Assembly: GCA_965198495.1 (NCBI GenBank)
Contig: CBDAPL010000001.1
Location: 1,240,001 to 1,304,000, forward strand
DNA: 64,000 nt
Direction of reading: 5' to 3'
Source of the DNA: RH-AL1 sp965198495
GTDB lineage: Bacteria; Pseudomonadota; Alphaproteobacteria; Rhizobiales; Beijerinckiaceae
A program made the translations under genes and the position numbers. Of the stretch, positions 43,501 to 51,903 are shown piece by piece. The first letter of the stretch is position 1; each line of letters starts with the position of its first letter. Under the pieces are notes generated by a model. That model made no database searches, was not told the origin of the DNA, and saw only the letters and a program-made list of their open reading frames with translations.

Positions 43501-44658
43501 TATCCTACAAGCTCGATGTTCTACTCTGATGAGTTCAAGTCAGATGTTAATTCTAATCACTTTTCACCTTTTTTTAAGCCCGACTTCGATCCGATCCTTA
43601 TAACCAACTGCTGTTATCCTACTCATGCCATGGCGCTGAGGCGGACTTTCTTGCAGTCCATAGATGCTTATGGAGATGACCGAGCTGCTTGGTGTCACGA
43701 CTATGACAGCGTGTTGCGGGGCATTGCGGTCAATGAAGAGCCGATCCACGTTCCTGAACTGTTGTACGCATGGCGTATCATCGCGGGATCGACGGCGTCA
43801 GCAAATACCGGCAGGAAGCCTAAGACTGTAGACTCGCAGTCGTTTGTTCTGAATCGACTTCTTCACGACAAAGGCCTTTCCTCTGATATGTCGGTTCAGC
43901 CAAACTCTTTGGACGAAACATCTGGGATGTGGGAGCTTGTGTCGAAACATAGCATCCAGGATGTCGAGACTATCGCCGCGCGGGTTCTATATTCCGATGT
44001 CAGCGACAGCTCTCTAAAGGATCGAGTGCGAGCGCTCGTCGGCTGCGGCAAACGTTGGATAGCCGTATTAGGCGACGATGATGAGCACGATAGCGTCTTA
44101 AAGAAACTAAGCGCACCAGCGTCGTTTGATGATCGGGTAGCCGCAGTCAGCGGCCTGCTGCTCGATGCGGATGGCAAGACGATCCATTGGTCGGGCGGTC
44201 TATTTGGCAAAAATGGGATAGTAGAACCTTATCGCGGCTTCTCGGTCGGCGATGGCGGGTACCATGGGCAGCTTCGGTGTCAACGGTGCATCGATGTTCC
44301 GGCTCCCTTCAGCCTGTTGGTAAAGACCGACGTTTTGAGGGCGGTGATTGAGAGTGACGCAGGTGCAACTCTCGACGCCGATGTATTGATCGTGCGCCTT
44401 GGGATTGCCATCAGCGAAGCGGGCTTGCTCGCAGTGGTTGCTCCAAGCGTATCCAGCCGGCGACCCACAGCGTGGAACTGTCCATTACCATTAAATAGGC
44501 ATGGTTTTTACCGAGGAAGTAGCGCGGGGCAAAACCGCTGGTACAGTCCGTTGTTGCCGGATGATCCCGCTTACCTGTTCCAGAAGAGTAAAATGGCCAG
44601 TTCAGAAAGCAGCTTGACCGACACCACGACCTCTACTCTGCAGGGTGCTGGGCGTTAA
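40552..44658 (+). CDS. Giant multidomain glycosyltransferase (three GT2-type domains plus WY...YPDV modules)
   Basis: This protein of 1368 residues starts at ATG 40552 (a TTG at 40522 is less likely). The first 280 residues hold six modules of about 40-45 residues with the pattern FDxxWYLxxYPDVAxxGxxPLxHYLxxGxxEGRxP (for example FDPAWYLTTYPDVAENGVEP). Then come three GT-A folds of family GT2. Domain 1 (about 320-545) has VSFITPTYNTDPF, VVDDGS and LLDHDD. Domain 2 (about 575-830) has VSFIVATAGG and LLNDDTEAL. Domain 3 (about 880-1100) has MSVIVPVYNQPAK, LVDDGST and PLDADD. The final 270 residues are unassigned. It should build a repeating surface glycan. No membrane segment is seen. Confidence 0.88.
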   Translation: MSFLTALFDRSSKRKRNLYAKLFDAEWYLAQYPDVAADGQEPIDHFAISGAKEGRSPHPLFDPAWYLTTYPDVAENGVEPFYHYLLYGAKERRSPHPLFDSAWYLATYSDVAMSGEDPLKHYLLYGTIEGRSPGPRFDAQWYIATYEDVRASKLNPLLHYMKYGRLEGRQTSGNPASLINATSCSFEEDQSRRNEDDVTLLRWSGLFDEKFYLDTYADVAQSGGDAATHYINHGLQERRLPSAFFDPEAYLNDNLDVRASNSNPVIHWLRHGRFEGRKAPVKGKGASGLPTMLAFCNPHVQELVPSATTLSSTAFKVSFITPTYNTDPFLLCELAQTLQNQIYPGWEWIVVDDGSFRPETISILQQLAKEDSRVRVTFNVANAGISASTNKALKLALGDFVALLDHDDLVCREATESLRKARIKHPKAKLFYSDECKIDLAYELFDWAFKPDYSPALIENTMYVNHLATYDREFLLSLGEFSSARDGTQDYDIALRAFAKTENIVHIAEIHYLWRAIPGSSAQTLDAKSYALERQRNALLDYARRMDPSASVDPGFQLGYWRTNYTLPQNPPLVSFIVATAGGSKVICGQKTDLLLHCIKTFTEAAFCKNCEFVVVHNGNLADDQLAFLRARSDVRLVLYDAEVFNLADKINQGAKAGRGEFLCLLNDDTEALTRQGGDQIVSYMISHPRVGAMAPLCLFESGMVQHNGVVFLEQGPSHYGIMAPPSIAGNSNFLKCRREVAAVTGAIMFVRSALFEKLGGFSTLLPLNYNDVDFCLRLVEDGSTCVVDPEVEIYHFESASKVGTFQCEQDLMFTRHPTFQDPYFNRNLDQRSPYLELAKVPDRAPRDSDSEAFKSWLTRRIAWRSSSLRPTGRLKMSVIVPVYNQPAKLLEEMYRSYCMQTYDNKEMILVDDGSTLQETTAWIKAAAKQGLITVVTHERNRGIAAANRTLLAASTGDFLIPLDADDFLTVDALQILAFYCEKYPTSSMFYSDEFKSDVNSNHFSPFFKPDFDPILITNCCYPTHAMALRRTFLQSIDAYGDDRAAWCHDYDSVLRGIAVNEEPIHVPELLYAWRIIAGSTASANTGRKPKTVDSQSFVLNRLLHDKGLSSDMSVQPNSLDETSGMWELVSKHSIQDVETIAARVLYSDVSDSSLKDRVRALVGCGKRWIAVLGDDDEHDSVLKKLSAPASFDDRVAAVSGLLLDADGKTIHWSGGLFGKNGIVEPYRGFSVGDGGYHGQLRCQRCIDVPAPFSLLVKTDVLRAVIESDAGATLDADVLIVRLGIAISEAGLLAVVAPSVSSRRPTAWNCPLPLNRHGFYRGSSAGQNRWYSPLLPDDPAYLFQKSKMASSESSLTDTTTSTLQGAGR

Positions 44659-44664
44659 ATGACG

Positions 44665-45240
44665 ACTGTTGCCTCATCGATCCACGTGGCAGCCGACCGC
44701 CACAGTTCCGTCTAGAATTCGCATCGACGCACAGTAGACGGTATCAGACGCAACCCAGGCAAACGGGACATTGGTAACAAGAGCGCGCTCGATCATCCCA
44801 ACCGCCAGGCGCGATTTGGTCATAAACTCATTCCCTCGGGTACATGTGCAGCTCGCAAGCGTTCCGGATCATCCGTCCAGGCCTTTGGCATACAGCGCGC
44901 GGTCTATAAATCCATGTCCATGGCAAGACACGTAGGCGGCGAAGACCCCGATCTGGCAGTTGATGACCTTCCCCGCTAATCCGTGTATTGTCGACCAACG
45001 CCACAGGGCGACTTGCCCTGCTTCAGGAAACCCGTCTCGTCGATTACGAGCACCGCCTGATCGTCGGCAAGCGTATCGAGCGCGTACTGTCGAACGATGT
45101 CGCGCAAGGCATCGGCATCCCACCGGCCGCGCCCGAGAATCGCATGCTGGCGCCAGGGCCCGGGGTCTCCGGCTGCTTCGGCACGACGAAGTAATAGACA
45201 GCGCAGCGCCCCTCGGCAAGGGCTAGCGGCTTCTCAGGTG
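44665..45240 (-). pseudogene. IS701-family transposase remnant
   Basis: Read on the minus strand in several frames: RQHAILGRGRWDADALRDIV, then AVLVIDETGFLKQGKSPCGV with GRQYT, GKVINCQIGVFAAYVSCHGH, FIDRALY and LAVGMIERALVTNVPFAWVA with SDTVYCASMRIL. DETGFLKQG...GVGRQYTG.AGK..NCQ and GHGFIDRALY are the hallmarks of IS701-group DDE transposases. At least one stop (after GRQYT) and two frameshifts break it. The N-terminus and the C-terminal third are missing. Confidence 0.75.
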
Positions 45241-45297
45241 CTTCTGACAAAGAGGCATTTGGTTAACGCGAGAGCGGTCACCAGGTCCGAACTGCCG

Positions 45298-47202
45298 TCA
45301 GCTGCATGGGCTCCGGCAGTTCCTTGTCATGGCGCGCAGCTTCGCCTCGATCAGGATCGCTGCAATTTGCTCCTCGATCGGCAAGGTCACCGCGGCGAGC
45401 TTCGCCTCGCCTGCGGTGATCTGCTTCGGACCGTAGTTTCCCCCCACCGTCTTGGAGCCATGGCCAAGCAGACGATCGCGAATACGATCGGGGAGGTTCA
45501 GCTCGTCATATCACCCGGCGCGGGTATGCCGGCCGCCATAGATCGTTAGCCCTTCGCGGTTCAGCCCGGCTTTCGCTTTGACGTATTGCCAGCTCTTCGA
45601 GAGATGATGTCCGGGCATAGACCGGCCCGACACTCTGTTATTAGGATACGTCCATTCCGGGAACAGCGCCTCCTTGCCAGCTTTCAGCAGATCCTGATGA
45701 CGATCGAGAAGCCCGAGATCGATCAGGAGACGCGGGATCGGGACGAGCCGCCGCCCTGCGTCGCTCTTCCGCTTTTGCCCGCCAAGGTCGAACACCCAGA
45801 TTCCGTCATGCATGATGACGTTGGCGACCTTTAGCGTGCCTATTTCCGAATTCCGCATGCCCGTGAAGAAGATGAGAAGATATGCCCAGTACAGCTCGTT
45901 CTGGACGAGGTACCGTCCAGGCGTCCAATAGTGAGCCTTCGAATTGCAGCCGGTGAACAGCGGCAGCGAAAACAGCCGGATCAACTCGTCGGCCTTCCAA
46001 GCGTCGCGCTCTTTCGACTCCAACGCGTTCGAGGCCACCAGCTTAAAGCGGAAGCCGATCGTCGCGATCTCTTTTTCCTTTAGCCAGGCAAAAAACTGAT
46101 GGAGGCAGCGGTGCCAGCCGTTGGTAATGCGCTTTTTCGAGATCATCTTCAGACCCTCGAAGCCGTGGGTCTGACCATATTGGTAACGCGTGAAGAGGCT
46201 TCTGATCGCTGGAGCCGGAAGCCCCTTGCGGTCCGGTGTCTTGGCCATCGCCATCTCGAAAGCTCGGAGATCGCTGCTCGATAGCGCATTAAGAGGCTTG
46301 TCGCCAATCAAGTCGATCAGAAAGTCGATGATGATGCCGGCATCCTCGTCGGCCCGGCCGTCGCCGTTCTTGGTGCGGCGGGTCTCGAGATATTCGGTGC
46401 GCGCCGCCCTAATCGTCATGGTTGTGCTGTGCGAGGTTGGCGGCTCGTCGACTGGCTGCGCAGCGGTTTGTGGCGAAGGTGGCGAGGTGTGAGACGCAAC
46501 GGCGCGCGGAGGTTCGATCCGCGGCGGCACGGCCGGGGCCACGGCAGCCGGCTCGTAGCATGCCGGTTTTCCCTTCTCATCATAATAGAGATCGAAAATG
46601 CTGATCTCGCTGTCGCGGACACCAAAAGCTGAAGCCGGCAGGTCGTCATAGGCGTCGTCAAATTCGTCGGGGAGATAGGCGCGCACCGCTCCCGTCCGCT
46701 TGTCGAAACACAAAGCCTGGAGCGCCTCGCCCGGCTGCAGCAGGAAGTTGGCATCGGCCTAAGACATCCGCAGCCGCTTCATGTCCTCCTTCAGCAACTC
46801 GTTGAGCATGACGAGCGTGAGGCGCACCTCGTCCTGGCAGGCGTAGGAGGCGCTGTCGCGGATTGGGCAGGGATCGGAGAGGCGCCAGTCCTCGCGATGC
46901 TTCCACCCCGTGCGCATGAAGTGCGAGCGATAGTTGACGTCCGAGACGGTCTTGGCAGGCCCCTGGATGATCATCTCCCTCGCAACCGAGAGGATGGTCT
47001 GGAACAGCGGCGCGGTCTGGGTGGCGAACTGCATCGGGAGGAGCCAGGTGAGATATGCGATAAGGCGTTGACGCGCCTCATGCTTGTCACGGGTTCCCAG
47101 CAAAAACCTTAAGAGGTCGCGGCGGCCTGATGATCTGGTTACGCGAATCTGGACGTAGAACACACCGCCGGCGCGGCGGGTGAGGTAGGTCATGGGGCCC
47201 AT
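45298..47202 (-). pseudogene. Tyrosine integrase gene with two in-frame nonsense codons
   Basis: One frame runs from ATG 47202 to TGA 45298 (634 codons) with only two stops inside it: TAG at 46761-46759 (after KRLRMS, before ADANFLLQPGEALQ) and TGA at 45513-45511 (in GRHTRAG*YDELNLPDRIRD, where TGG is expected). N-terminal part: MTYLTRRAGGVFYVQIRVTR, as in phage-type integrases of alphaproteobacteria. C-terminal part: FTGMRNSEIGTL (first Arg), GQKRKSDAGRRLVP, YGGRHTRAG (His-x-x-Arg), LLGHGSKTVGGNYG (His and Tyr). All catalytic residues are otherwise kept. It was recently inactivated, or needs suppression. A TGTGAGAC operator-like cluster precedes it. Confidence 0.8.
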
Positions 47203-47227
47203 GAAGGTGGTCCGCTGTGGGATGACA

Positions 47228-47260
47228 CCTGTGAGACGCGGGTGTGAGACGTCTCACAGG
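47228..47260. promoter_or_regulatory. TGTGAGAC palindrome and repeat cluster upstream of the integrase
   Basis: CCTGTGAGACG (47228-47238) pairs perfectly with CGTCTCACAGG (47250-47260), and inside it TGTGAGACGTCTCACA (47243-47258) is a perfect 16-bp palindrome. So three copies of TGTGAGAC stand in 33 bp, two direct and one inverted, 26 bp before the integrase start. It is a likely operator, or a recombinase binding site. Confidence 0.65.
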
Positions 47261-47319
47261 GGCCGCCCGCGGGATCCGACTACCACATTCAATGATTTCA
47301 AGGGCTTACAGGCTATATT

Positions 47320-47877
47320 CTAGAATACAACCGATGGTAGCGGAGGAGTGCCCGATGCCGGCGCTGTCGGCAACGTCTGGAGGAGATACCGCGCGTAGGC
47401 CGTCGGCCAATCCTCGGCGATCTCGCTCTGCTCTTGCGCCAGTACCGCCGCAGCTTCGGCCGGCACAAGGGTTCGGTACGCGACGCAGGCGCGGCGCTGC
47501 ATTTCGACCTCGAGCCGATCCTTGCGATGCGCCTCGTCAAGCGGCTGGGGCCACAGGTTAGCCGCCGTGCTCGCACCCCCAAGCGCCACCGGCACATCGT
47601 GATCGCACTCGTAGAGCCCTCGATCCGTCGGCGGGATGCTGTAGGCGTCAAAGACCTGCTTACAGATCGCGGTCGTGCGCGGTCTGCGGGAGCGCGTCGT
47701 GCCATTGCAGATGTTGGAGAGCGTGACGCTCGGATCGATGGCGCCGGGGGTCATAGCGGGATAAGGCAGGGCGGGCGCGTCGTCGGCCGCGTACAGCGCT
47801 GAAGTGAAAGTCACGAGCAGAACCGCGCTGGCGAACGCCAAGTGACTTTGATTCCAAGCGCTCACGACTGCGCCCAT
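47320..47877 (-). CDS. Exported HNH-like nuclease
   Basis: This 185-residue protein has a signal peptide (HLAFASAVLLVTFTSALYAA, cleavage near residue 31). The mature part has RTTAICKQVFDAYSIPPTDR, then YECDHDVPVALGGASTAANL with WPQPLDEAHRKDRLE. DHDVPVALGG...NLWPQ...KD is the ββα-metal (HNH) pattern of secreted endonucleases, with the His of DHD as catalytic candidate and Asn as metal ligand partner. It would act on nucleic acid outside the cytoplasm. It diverges from the SOS operon, with the LexA box in the 75-bp gap, so it may also be damage-induced. Target and role are not known. Confidence 0.7.
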   Translation of the reverse strand: MGAVVSAWNQSHLAFASAVLLVTFTSALYAADDAPALPYPAMTPGAIDPSVTLSNICNGTTRSRRPRTTAICKQVFDAYSIPPTDRGLYECDHDVPVALGGASTAANLWPQPLDEAHRKDRLEVEMQRRACVAYRTLVPAEAAAVLAQEQSEIAEDWPTAYARYLLQTLPTAPASGTPPLPSVVF

Positions 47878-47916
47878 ACCCGTCTATTCGCAAATGGACC
47901 TTGCAGCTTCTAACAT

Positions 47917-47931
47917 GTTCCGTTTATGTTC
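47917..47931 (+). promoter_or_regulatory. LexA box of the SOS small gene-umuD-umuC operon
   Basis: Perfect GTTC-N7-GTTC, the alphaproteobacterial LexA consensus, 21 bp before ATG 47953 and 39 bp from the divergent nuclease gene. The same form occurs at 3795-3809 and, decayed, at 31511-31525, each before a copy of the same small gene. Confidence 0.85.
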
Positions 47932-47952
47932 TCATGACTGAAGGAGCGGACC

Positions 47953-48210
47953 ATGGCGATTACAACCTATATCATCCTGCCGTTCGTCGTCGCCAAGCGT
48001 GGAGGCAAGCTCGTCCCAGGTACGCCGCAGAAGGCCAAGGACCAGGGGAAGGCTGTTGCCGCAGCCGAGCGCATGGCGGGCCAGTATGCCGGTATCGTTG
48101 TCCTCGAGGAGCAGTCCGATCCCGAGCAGGACATCTACGCGGAGCCCCGCCTGGTGCGGGCCATCGGCCAAGTCCCCGACGAAATGATCGAGACGCTCGC
48201 GGCAGCCTAA
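47953..48210 (+). CDS. Small SOS-induced protein leading the umuDC operon
   Basis: This 85-residue protein (MAITTYIILPFVVAKRGGKL..., then AAAERMAGQYAGIVVLEEQS and VRAIGQVPDEMIETLAAA) is the intact member of a family with three copies here. It is preceded by AAGGAG (8 nt before ATG) and a perfect LexA box. umuD follows after 36 bp and umuC overlaps umuD, so all three should be co-transcribed on DNA damage. The sequence shape (strand, helix, strand, helix) suggests a small compact fold; no motif reveals its activity. Control of the UmuD2C polymerase or of its assembly is a guess from context only. Confidence 0.8.
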   Translation: MAITTYIILPFVVAKRGGKLVPGTPQKAKDQGKAVAAAERMAGQYAGIVVLEEQSDPEQDIYAEPRLVRAIGQVPDEMIETLAAA

Positions 48211-48246
48211 CCTCAAAATCGACCGACGATTGAAAAGGAGAGCTCG

Positions 48247-48681
48247 ATGGAGATCATCGGCATTGCCTACAGCATACCCATGCCCGTGCCACTCCTCGCT
48301 CGCGCCGTGCCGGCAGGCTTTCCCAGTCCGGCAGACGACTTCATCGAGCAGGAGATCGACCTCCAGCGGCTGCTGGTCACGAATAGACCTGCCACCTTCC
48401 TGGTACGCGTCGCCGGCGACAGCATGATCGGCAAGGGCCTTGTCGACGGCGACCTGGCGATCGTCGACCGATCGCTCACGCCAGCCGACGGCGACGTGGT
48501 CGTGGTGGACGTCGATGGCGAACGTTCATTCAAGGTCTGGTCGAAGCGCGGGCGCACCGTTGTTCTCGCCTTCGCGAACCCGAGATATCCCGACTTCAAG
48601 CTCGACGCCGACGCGCTCGTCGAGATCTGGGGCGTCGTCTCCGGCAGCGTGAACCCGCGCCGTCGAGCCGTACGGGGTTGA
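48247..48681 (+). CDS. umuD: UmuD-type SOS mutagenesis protein (S24 peptidase fold)
   Basis: This 144-residue protein has the LexA/UmuD autocleavage pieces: Ala23-Gly24 scissile pair (AVPAGFPSPADDF), catalytic Ser59 in VAGDSMIGKG and Lys96 in SFKVWSKRG, and a dimer-forming C-terminal end (IWGVVSGSVNP). RecA filaments should stimulate cleavage to UmuD', which joins UmuC to make the error-prone polymerase V. AAAGGAGAG lies 6 nt before the ATG. Its TGA overlaps the TTG start of umuC. The truncated copy at 5019 is nearly identical over 52 residues. Confidence 0.93.
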   Translation: MEIIGIAYSIPMPVPLLARAVPAGFPSPADDFIEQEIDLQRLLVTNRPATFLVRVAGDSMIGKGLVDGDLAIVDRSLTPADGDVVVVDVDGERSFKVWSKRGRTVVLAFANPRYPDFKLDADALVEIWGVVSGSVNPRRRAVRG

Positions 48682-49964
48682 GCCGCGCCCTCGCGCTGAT
48701 CGATGGCAACAGCTTCTATTGCTCCTGCGAGAGGGTCTTTGACCCGAAGCTCCGCGCCATCCCCGTCATTGTGTTGAGCAATAACGACGGGTGCGCGATC
48801 GCGCGTACGGCCGAGGCTAAGGCTCTCGGCATTGCCATGGGCGACCCTTGGTTCAAGATCCGCGCGATGTGCGTCCGCGAGGGCGTGCGGGTGTTCTCGT
48901 CGAACTACGCCCTCTACGGAGACATGTCGGCGCGCGCCAACACGATCTACCGCGCGTTCAGCTCGAGGATCGAGATCTACTCGATCGACGAAAGCTTCCT
49001 CGACCTGTCCGACGTCGCCGAACGCCAGCGGCCAGAGCTTGCCCGCGACCTGCGCTCTACCGTGCTGGCCTGGACAGGGTTGCCAACCTGCGTCGGCATC
49101 GGTCCGACGAAGACGATTGCCAAGCTCGCCAACCATATAGCCAAGAAGAACCCGAGCATGGGCGGCGTGTGCGACCTCTCCGACGAGAGCGAGCGATCGC
49201 GGTGGATGGCGAGGTTACCGCTCGCCGAGATCTGGGGCGTCGGTTCCGCCTCGCAGGCAAAGCTCGCGGCGATCGGCTGTTCCACCGTCGCCGACGTCCG
49301 CGACCTCGACCCGCGTCTCGCGCGCAAGGGGATGACCGTAGTGGGCCAGCGCATTGTCCACGAGCTCAGGGGCGAGCCCTGTCTCGACCTCGGCACGATC
49401 GCTCCGACGCGGAAGGGATGCGCGGTGACGCGATCGTTCTCGCAGCGGGTCGAGGATCTCGCGACGATGGAACAGGCGGTGGCGACGCATGCGACGAGGC
49501 TGGGCGAGAAGCTGCGCCGCGAAGGCCTCGGCACCGACCACGTGACGGTGTTCTATCATACAAGCGAACACGACCAGGCTGCGCCCCAGCGCAGCGTATC
49601 GACAACGGTGGCGCTTGCGGAAGCTTCAAACGACACGCTGATTCTGGTCAAGGCGGCAACTTCAGGCGCGCGTAGGATCTGGCGCGGCGGTCACCGTTAC
49701 AGCAAGGCCGGCTTAATCACCGTCGACCTGGTGCCGCTCGCCAACAGCCAGCGGGCGCTGCCTGGATTGGATCTCGGCGACCGAGCGGCGAGCGCGAACC
49801 TCATGGCGGCGCTGGACGCGTGCAATCGGCGCTTTGGAAGGGGCGCCGTTGTGCCAGGCGCCGCGGGCATCTCGTCAAAGCGCGCCTGGTCGACGAAGTT
49901 CGAGATGCGATCGCCGCGGTACACGACGCGGCTTGACGAGCTGCCGGTGATCCGAGCTGCATAA
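48678..49964 (+). CDS. umuC: UmuC-type Y-family DNA polymerase
   Basis: This 428-residue protein is the catalytic subunit of polymerase V. Key parts: LALIDGNSFYCSCERVF with metal ligand Asp9 and the steric gate region, the fingers SNNDGCAIARTAEAKALGI, catalytic YSIDESFLDLS (Asp104, Glu105), then PTCVGIGPTKTIAKLANHIA and the HhH-like IWGVGSASQAKLAAIG. The little-finger domain and C-terminal tail (about 245-428) are complete. The start TTG 48678 overlaps the umuD stop by 4 bp (TTGA), as expected for coupled translation. Expression is SOS-controlled through the LexA box at 47917. Confidence 0.95.
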   Translation: MSRALALIDGNSFYCSCERVFDPKLRAIPVIVLSNNDGCAIARTAEAKALGIAMGDPWFKIRAMCVREGVRVFSSNYALYGDMSARANTIYRAFSSRIEIYSIDESFLDLSDVAERQRPELARDLRSTVLAWTGLPTCVGIGPTKTIAKLANHIAKKNPSMGGVCDLSDESERSRWMARLPLAEIWGVGSASQAKLAAIGCSTVADVRDLDPRLARKGMTVVGQRIVHELRGEPCLDLGTIAPTRKGCAVTRSFSQRVEDLATMEQAVATHATRLGEKLRREGLGTDHVTVFYHTSEHDQAAPQRSVSTTVALAEASNDTLILVKAATSGARRIWRGGHRYSKAGLITVDLVPLANSQRALPGLDLGDRAASANLMAALDACNRRFGRGAVVPGAAGISSKRAWSTKFEMRSPRYTTRLDELPVIRAA

Positions 49965-50108
49965 TCTAAGGCGAGGTCAGAGCATCGGACTCGGTTTCAA
50001 AACCAAGCTATAGTGGCTCGTCCGTAGATGCCGCGCTGCCTAAAAAACCCGAAGATCAATGATACGCAGTGCCAACCTCCCGCTCTTCGGCGGTCGCGTG
50101 CCTAGTTA

Positions 50109-50762
50109 ATGAAGATCCGTGTCAATGCCGACCACATCGTGTCGGCGATTCTCAACGTGCCCGAGGGCGCTACCGTTGTGTATGTCATGGCGCACGGCGC
50201 GGGCGCGGGCATGACGCATCCCTTTATGGCGTCCGCAGCGGACGGTTTCGCTGAGCGGCGGATAGCAACGCTCCGATACCAGTTCCCGTTTATGGAGGCC
50301 GGATCGAAGCGCCCTAATCGGCCGGCGCTTGCGCAGGCGACAGTCCGAGCCGCTGTCAAAGCGGCAGCCCAGGCGGCACCATCGCTTTCCCTCTTCGCCG
50401 GCGGCAAGTCTTTCGGCGGAAGGATGACGTCGCAGGCGCAAGCGTCGGAGCCGATGCCGGGCGTCTGCGGCCTCGTCTTCTTCGGCTTCCCGCTCCATCC
50501 TGCCAAGAAGCCATCCGTCGAACGCGCGGCGCACCTCGACGACGTGGCGATCCCGATGCTGTTCCTTCCGGGTACTCGCGACGGCCTAGCCGAGTTGCCG
50601 CTCCTCGCAAGCACGGTCGAGCGTCTTGGATCTCAAACGACGCTCGCCGCAGTCGATAGCGCGGACCACGCGTTCCACGTTTCGGCTCGATCGGGGCGGA
50701 CCGACGCCGAGGTGCTCGCTTCGATGCTCGACACCGTCGCTTCGTGGATCGCCGAGCGGTGA
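50109..50762 (+). CDS. Alpha/beta hydrolase (KANL3/Tex30-like)
   Basis: This 217-residue protein has an oxyanion-type VMAHGAGAGMTHPFMASAAD, the nucleophile elbow AGGKSFGGRM (Ser in GKSFGG), PMLFLPGTRDGLAE with the acidic residue and DSADHAFHV with the catalytic His. This set matches the small dienelactone-hydrolase-like family with the GAGAGMxHPFM motif. The substrate is unknown. Its TGA overlaps the GTG start of the exonuclease gene, so the two are probably coupled. About 145 bp after umuC hold nothing clear. Confidence 0.85.
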   Translation: MKIRVNADHIVSAILNVPEGATVVYVMAHGAGAGMTHPFMASAADGFAERRIATLRYQFPFMEAGSKRPNRPALAQATVRAAVKAAAQAAPSLSLFAGGKSFGGRMTSQAQASEPMPGVCGLVFFGFPLHPAKKPSVERAAHLDDVAIPMLFLPGTRDGLAELPLLASTVERLGSQTTLAAVDSADHAFHVSARSGRTDAEVLASMLDTVASWIAER

Positions 50763-51529
50763 AGATCGCCACCTTCAACATCAACAACGTCAACAAACGC
50801 CTCGCCAACCTTCTCGCTTGGCTAAACGAGAGCAAGCCGGACGTCGTCTGCCTGCAGGAGCTGAAGGCGACGCAAGCGGCGTTTCCTGAGGCGGCCTTGC
50901 TCGATGCCGGCTACGTCGCTGTCTGGCGCGGCCAGAAGAGTTGGAACGGGGTCGCCATCCTAACGAGAGGGCGCGAACCGGTCTTGACCGCCGTCGCGCT
51001 TCCCGGCGATCCCGAGGACCTCCAGAGCAGGTACATCGAGGCGGCGGTGGAGGGCGTGATCATCGCCTCGATCTACCTGCCTAACGGCAATCCGCAGCCG
51101 GGACCTAAATTCGAGTACAAGCTCGCCTGGTTCGATCGCCTGATCGCGCATGCCGCCGACCTGATGGCCGCGGATGTCCCGGTCGTTCTCGCGGGCGACT
51201 ACAACGTTGTGCCGACGGACTTCGACATCTATCCGACCACGTCCTATCGCGACAACGCCCTTCTGCAGCCAGAGAGCCGGGCCGCCTTCCAGCGGCTGAT
51301 CGATCAGGGATGGATCGATGCGATTCGCGCCATGCATCCTGATAGTCGCGTCTACACGTTTTGGAACTACATGCGGCAGCGATGGGATCGCGACGCAGGG
51401 CTGCGGCTCGATTACCTTCTGCTCAGCCCCAAGGCCGCATCACGGCTCGTCGATGCCGGGGTCGACCGCCATGTTCGAGGTCTGGAGAACGCCAGCGATC
51501 ACGCGCCCGCCTGGATTAGCTTTAGATGA
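50759..51529 (+). CDS. Exodeoxyribonuclease III / AP endonuclease family protein
   Basis: This 256-residue protein begins at GTG 50759 (VKIATFNINNVNKRLANLLA), overlapping the hydrolase gene by 4 bp; an in-frame ATG at 50744 would add five residues inside that gene. Xth-family motifs: NINNVNKR, VVCLQELKAT (metal-binding Glu), SIYLPNGNP, VVLAGDYNVVPTDFDIYP (Asp-Asn), RLDYLLLS and the final ENASDHAPAWISF (Asp-His). It should act on abasic sites or 3' blocks in DNA repair. Coupling to a hydrolase after the umuDC operon makes a small repair cluster. A housekeeping copy elsewhere is likely, so I give no symbol. Confidence 0.92.
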   Translation: MKIATFNINNVNKRLANLLAWLNESKPDVVCLQELKATQAAFPEAALLDAGYVAVWRGQKSWNGVAILTRGREPVLTAVALPGDPEDLQSRYIEAAVEGVIIASIYLPNGNPQPGPKFEYKLAWFDRLIAHAADLMAADVPVVLAGDYNVVPTDFDIYPTTSYRDNALLQPESRAAFQRLIDQGWIDAIRAMHPDSRVYTFWNYMRQRWDRDAGLRLDYLLLSPKAASRLVDAGVDRHVRGLENASDHAPAWISFR

Positions 51530-51835
51530 CGTAAGAGAAGACGCTACGAGTGATGACGCCGAGTGCCAGCCTCGGCAACGCCGAGGAAGGTATCTGTCGT
51601 CTAACTCTCACATGCATCATTGATGTCCGTGCTTTTCAGATTATTGTCGCGCGTATCTGCAGCGGTCGAGCAGCGCCGTACGCGCATCGCCGTGGCTTAT
51701 AGCCGAAACGATTTCCGGCGTGATGTCCTTAGCCGAGCATATCGGCCGCGCTAAGCCAGGCTTCAGGTACGCGCTACGAGCACCGCACGCGGCGCCGTTT
51801 GGACGATAGCACGACAGCGAAATGGCCTAAATCCT
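51530..51835. other. Intergenic region before the ParDE promoter
   Basis: About 300 bp without a credible ORF, RNA gene or terminator that I can recognise. Composition is GC-typical until it turns AT-rich near 51830 at the promoter. Confidence 0.4.
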
Positions 51836-51864
51836 TTGACACAATTTGTGGCGCCTCTCATAAT
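51836..51864 (+). promoter_or_regulatory. Sigma-70-type promoter of the parDE pair
   Basis: TTGACA at 51836-51841 and CATAAT at 51859-51864 with a 17-bp spacer, 39 bp before the antitoxin ATG. Between them and the gene lies an AT-rich stretch (TGCTATAAATAGACA) that may hold the antitoxin's own operator. Confidence 0.65.
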
Positions 51865-51903
51865 GCCTAAGATTGCTATAAATAGACATTTAAGGGGCCG
51901 GCT

